This document shows, in pieces, positions 63,511 to 64,000 of a stretch of 64,000 nt of DNA. The number at the start of each line of letters is the position of its first letter. Position 1 is the stretch's first letter. A program made the translations under genes and the position numbers. Source of the stretch: Nocardioides cremeus (GTDB lineage Bacteria > Actinomycetota > Actinomycetes > Propionibacteriales > Nocardioidaceae); NCBI RefSeq assembly GCF_030518195.1, contig NZ_JAULSC010000002.1, forward strand, positions 186,001 to 250,000. Reading direction: 5' to 3'. The notes beneath the pieces were generated by a model. It was not told the origin of the DNA. It ran no database searches and saw only the letters and a program-made list of their open reading frames with translations.

Positions 63511-64000
63511 TCACCCCAGCACGCTCGCCTCGTACGCCGCCACCGCGGCGTCGGCCGCCCCGTCGTGCACGACCCGGGCGTCCTCGACCACCAGCACCCG
63601 GTCGCAGCGCCGGGCCAGGTCGAGGTCGTGGGTGACGAGCACCAGCTGCTGCTCCAGGCCCAGCAGCAGGTCGCCGACGCGCCGCGTGTTGGCCAGGTCG
63701 AGCAGGGTGGTCGGCTCGTCGGCGACCAGCACGTCGGGGTCGGTGGCCAGCACCCCGGCCAGGGCCAGGAGCTGGCGCTGCCCGCCCGAGAGGCTGTGCA
63801 CCGAGACGTCGGCCTTGTCGACCAGCCCGTAGCGCTCCAGCACCGCCAGCGCGAGCTCGCGGCGCCGGCCGGCCCGCCGCTCGCGTCGGCGCAGGGACAG
63901 CTCGATGTCCTCGACACAGGTCGGCATCACCAGCTGCGCCGCGGGGTCGGTGAAGCTGAAGGCGACCTTGCGGCGCACCGCCGAGCCCTGCTTGGCGACG
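63511..64000 (-). CDS. ECF transporter ATPase (BioM/EcfA-like), 5' end outside window
   Basis: C-terminal ~163 residues of an ABC ATPase. It reads KVAFSFTDPAAQLVMPTCVED (Q-loop area typical of ECF ATPases), signature LSGGQRQLLAL, Walker B VLVADEPTTLLDL and H-loop LVTHDLDLARR. The Walker A part lies beyond base 64000. Pairs with the T component downstream. Confidence 0.9.
   Translation of the reverse strand, partial: VAKQGSAVRRKVAFSFTDPAAQLVMPTCVEDIELSLRRRERRAGRRRELALAVLERYGLVDKADVSVHSLSGGQRQLLALAGVLATDPDVLVADEPTTLLDLANTRRVGDLLLGLEQQLVLVTHDLDLARRCDRVLVVEDARVVHDGAADAAVAAYEASVLG

Overview
The window looks like a chromosomal stretch of a very high-GC actinobacterium, most likely a Nocardioides-type member of the Propionibacteriales. 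The reasons are the strong G/C third-position bias, many GTG starts, pervasive 1-4 bp stop/start overlaps, the gatCAB, mnmA-ligA and ilvBNC layouts, IdeR-type iron boxes and actinobacterial attenuators. The genus is inferred from gene content, not from a search. I see no rRNA, tRNA, CRISPR array, integrase or transposase.

Layout. 1-6.9 kb: end of an endonuclease/phosphatase-fold gene, cysteine desulfurase, mnmA, a MetE-type protein, an AbiEi/DUF559-like gene enclosed by an inverted pair of palindromic repeats, then ligA. 7-10 kb: WrbA-type flavoprotein, then a coupled pair of a B12-binding protein and a GAF-PP2C phosphatase. 10.1-13.5 kb: gatCAB. 13.5-20.7 kb: a cobalamin-riboswitch locus with two secreted alpha/alpha-toroid proteins, a membrane-anchored DUF4430-like (transcobalamin C-terminal-like) protein and a complete ECF transporter (T, fused A-A, S). 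20.7-28.5 kb: sugar-dehydrogenase-like lipoprotein, hydrolase, EamA exporter, BNR-repeat protein, GH65 phosphorylase with a beta-phosphoglucomutase-like partner. 28.6-34.2 kb: ilvD, a carboxyltransferase gene broken by an in-frame TGA, kynureninase, S66 peptidase. 34.2-37.5 kb: molybdopterin oxidoreductase, membrane protein, VOC protein. 37.6-41.3 kb: attenuator plus ilvBNC. 41.3-48.4 kb: ABC exporter, DsbA-like protein, PPOX/F420-type protein, ABC-F, MocR regulator with YczE membrane protein. 48.4-51.7 kb: methyltransferase, a candidate attenuator leader, a 41-aa protein, leuB, ilvE. 51.8-55.8 kb: siderophore ABC importer with two IdeR-like boxes. 55.8-64 kb: Ser/Thr kinase, a second terminator/attenuator, cimA, FMN reductase, methyltransferase, amidase, AAC(2')-like acetyltransferase and a second ECF module running off the right edge.

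How the genes work together. Branched-chain amino acid synthesis dominates (ilvD, ilvBNC, leuB, ilvE, cimA). Three of its transcription units appear to be preceded by short leader peptides rich in Val/Leu/Ile codons, two of them followed by T-tailed hairpins. Cobalamin is the second theme: two near-duplicate riboswitches control what looks like a bacterial, split version of the intrinsic-factor/transcobalamin architecture feeding an ECF importer. A separate B12-domain protein is paired with a PP2C phosphatase. Many genes have a TANNNT-like hexamer 6-7 nt before the start codon and no Shine-Dalgarno sequence, which points to widespread leaderless transcripts and helped choose starts.
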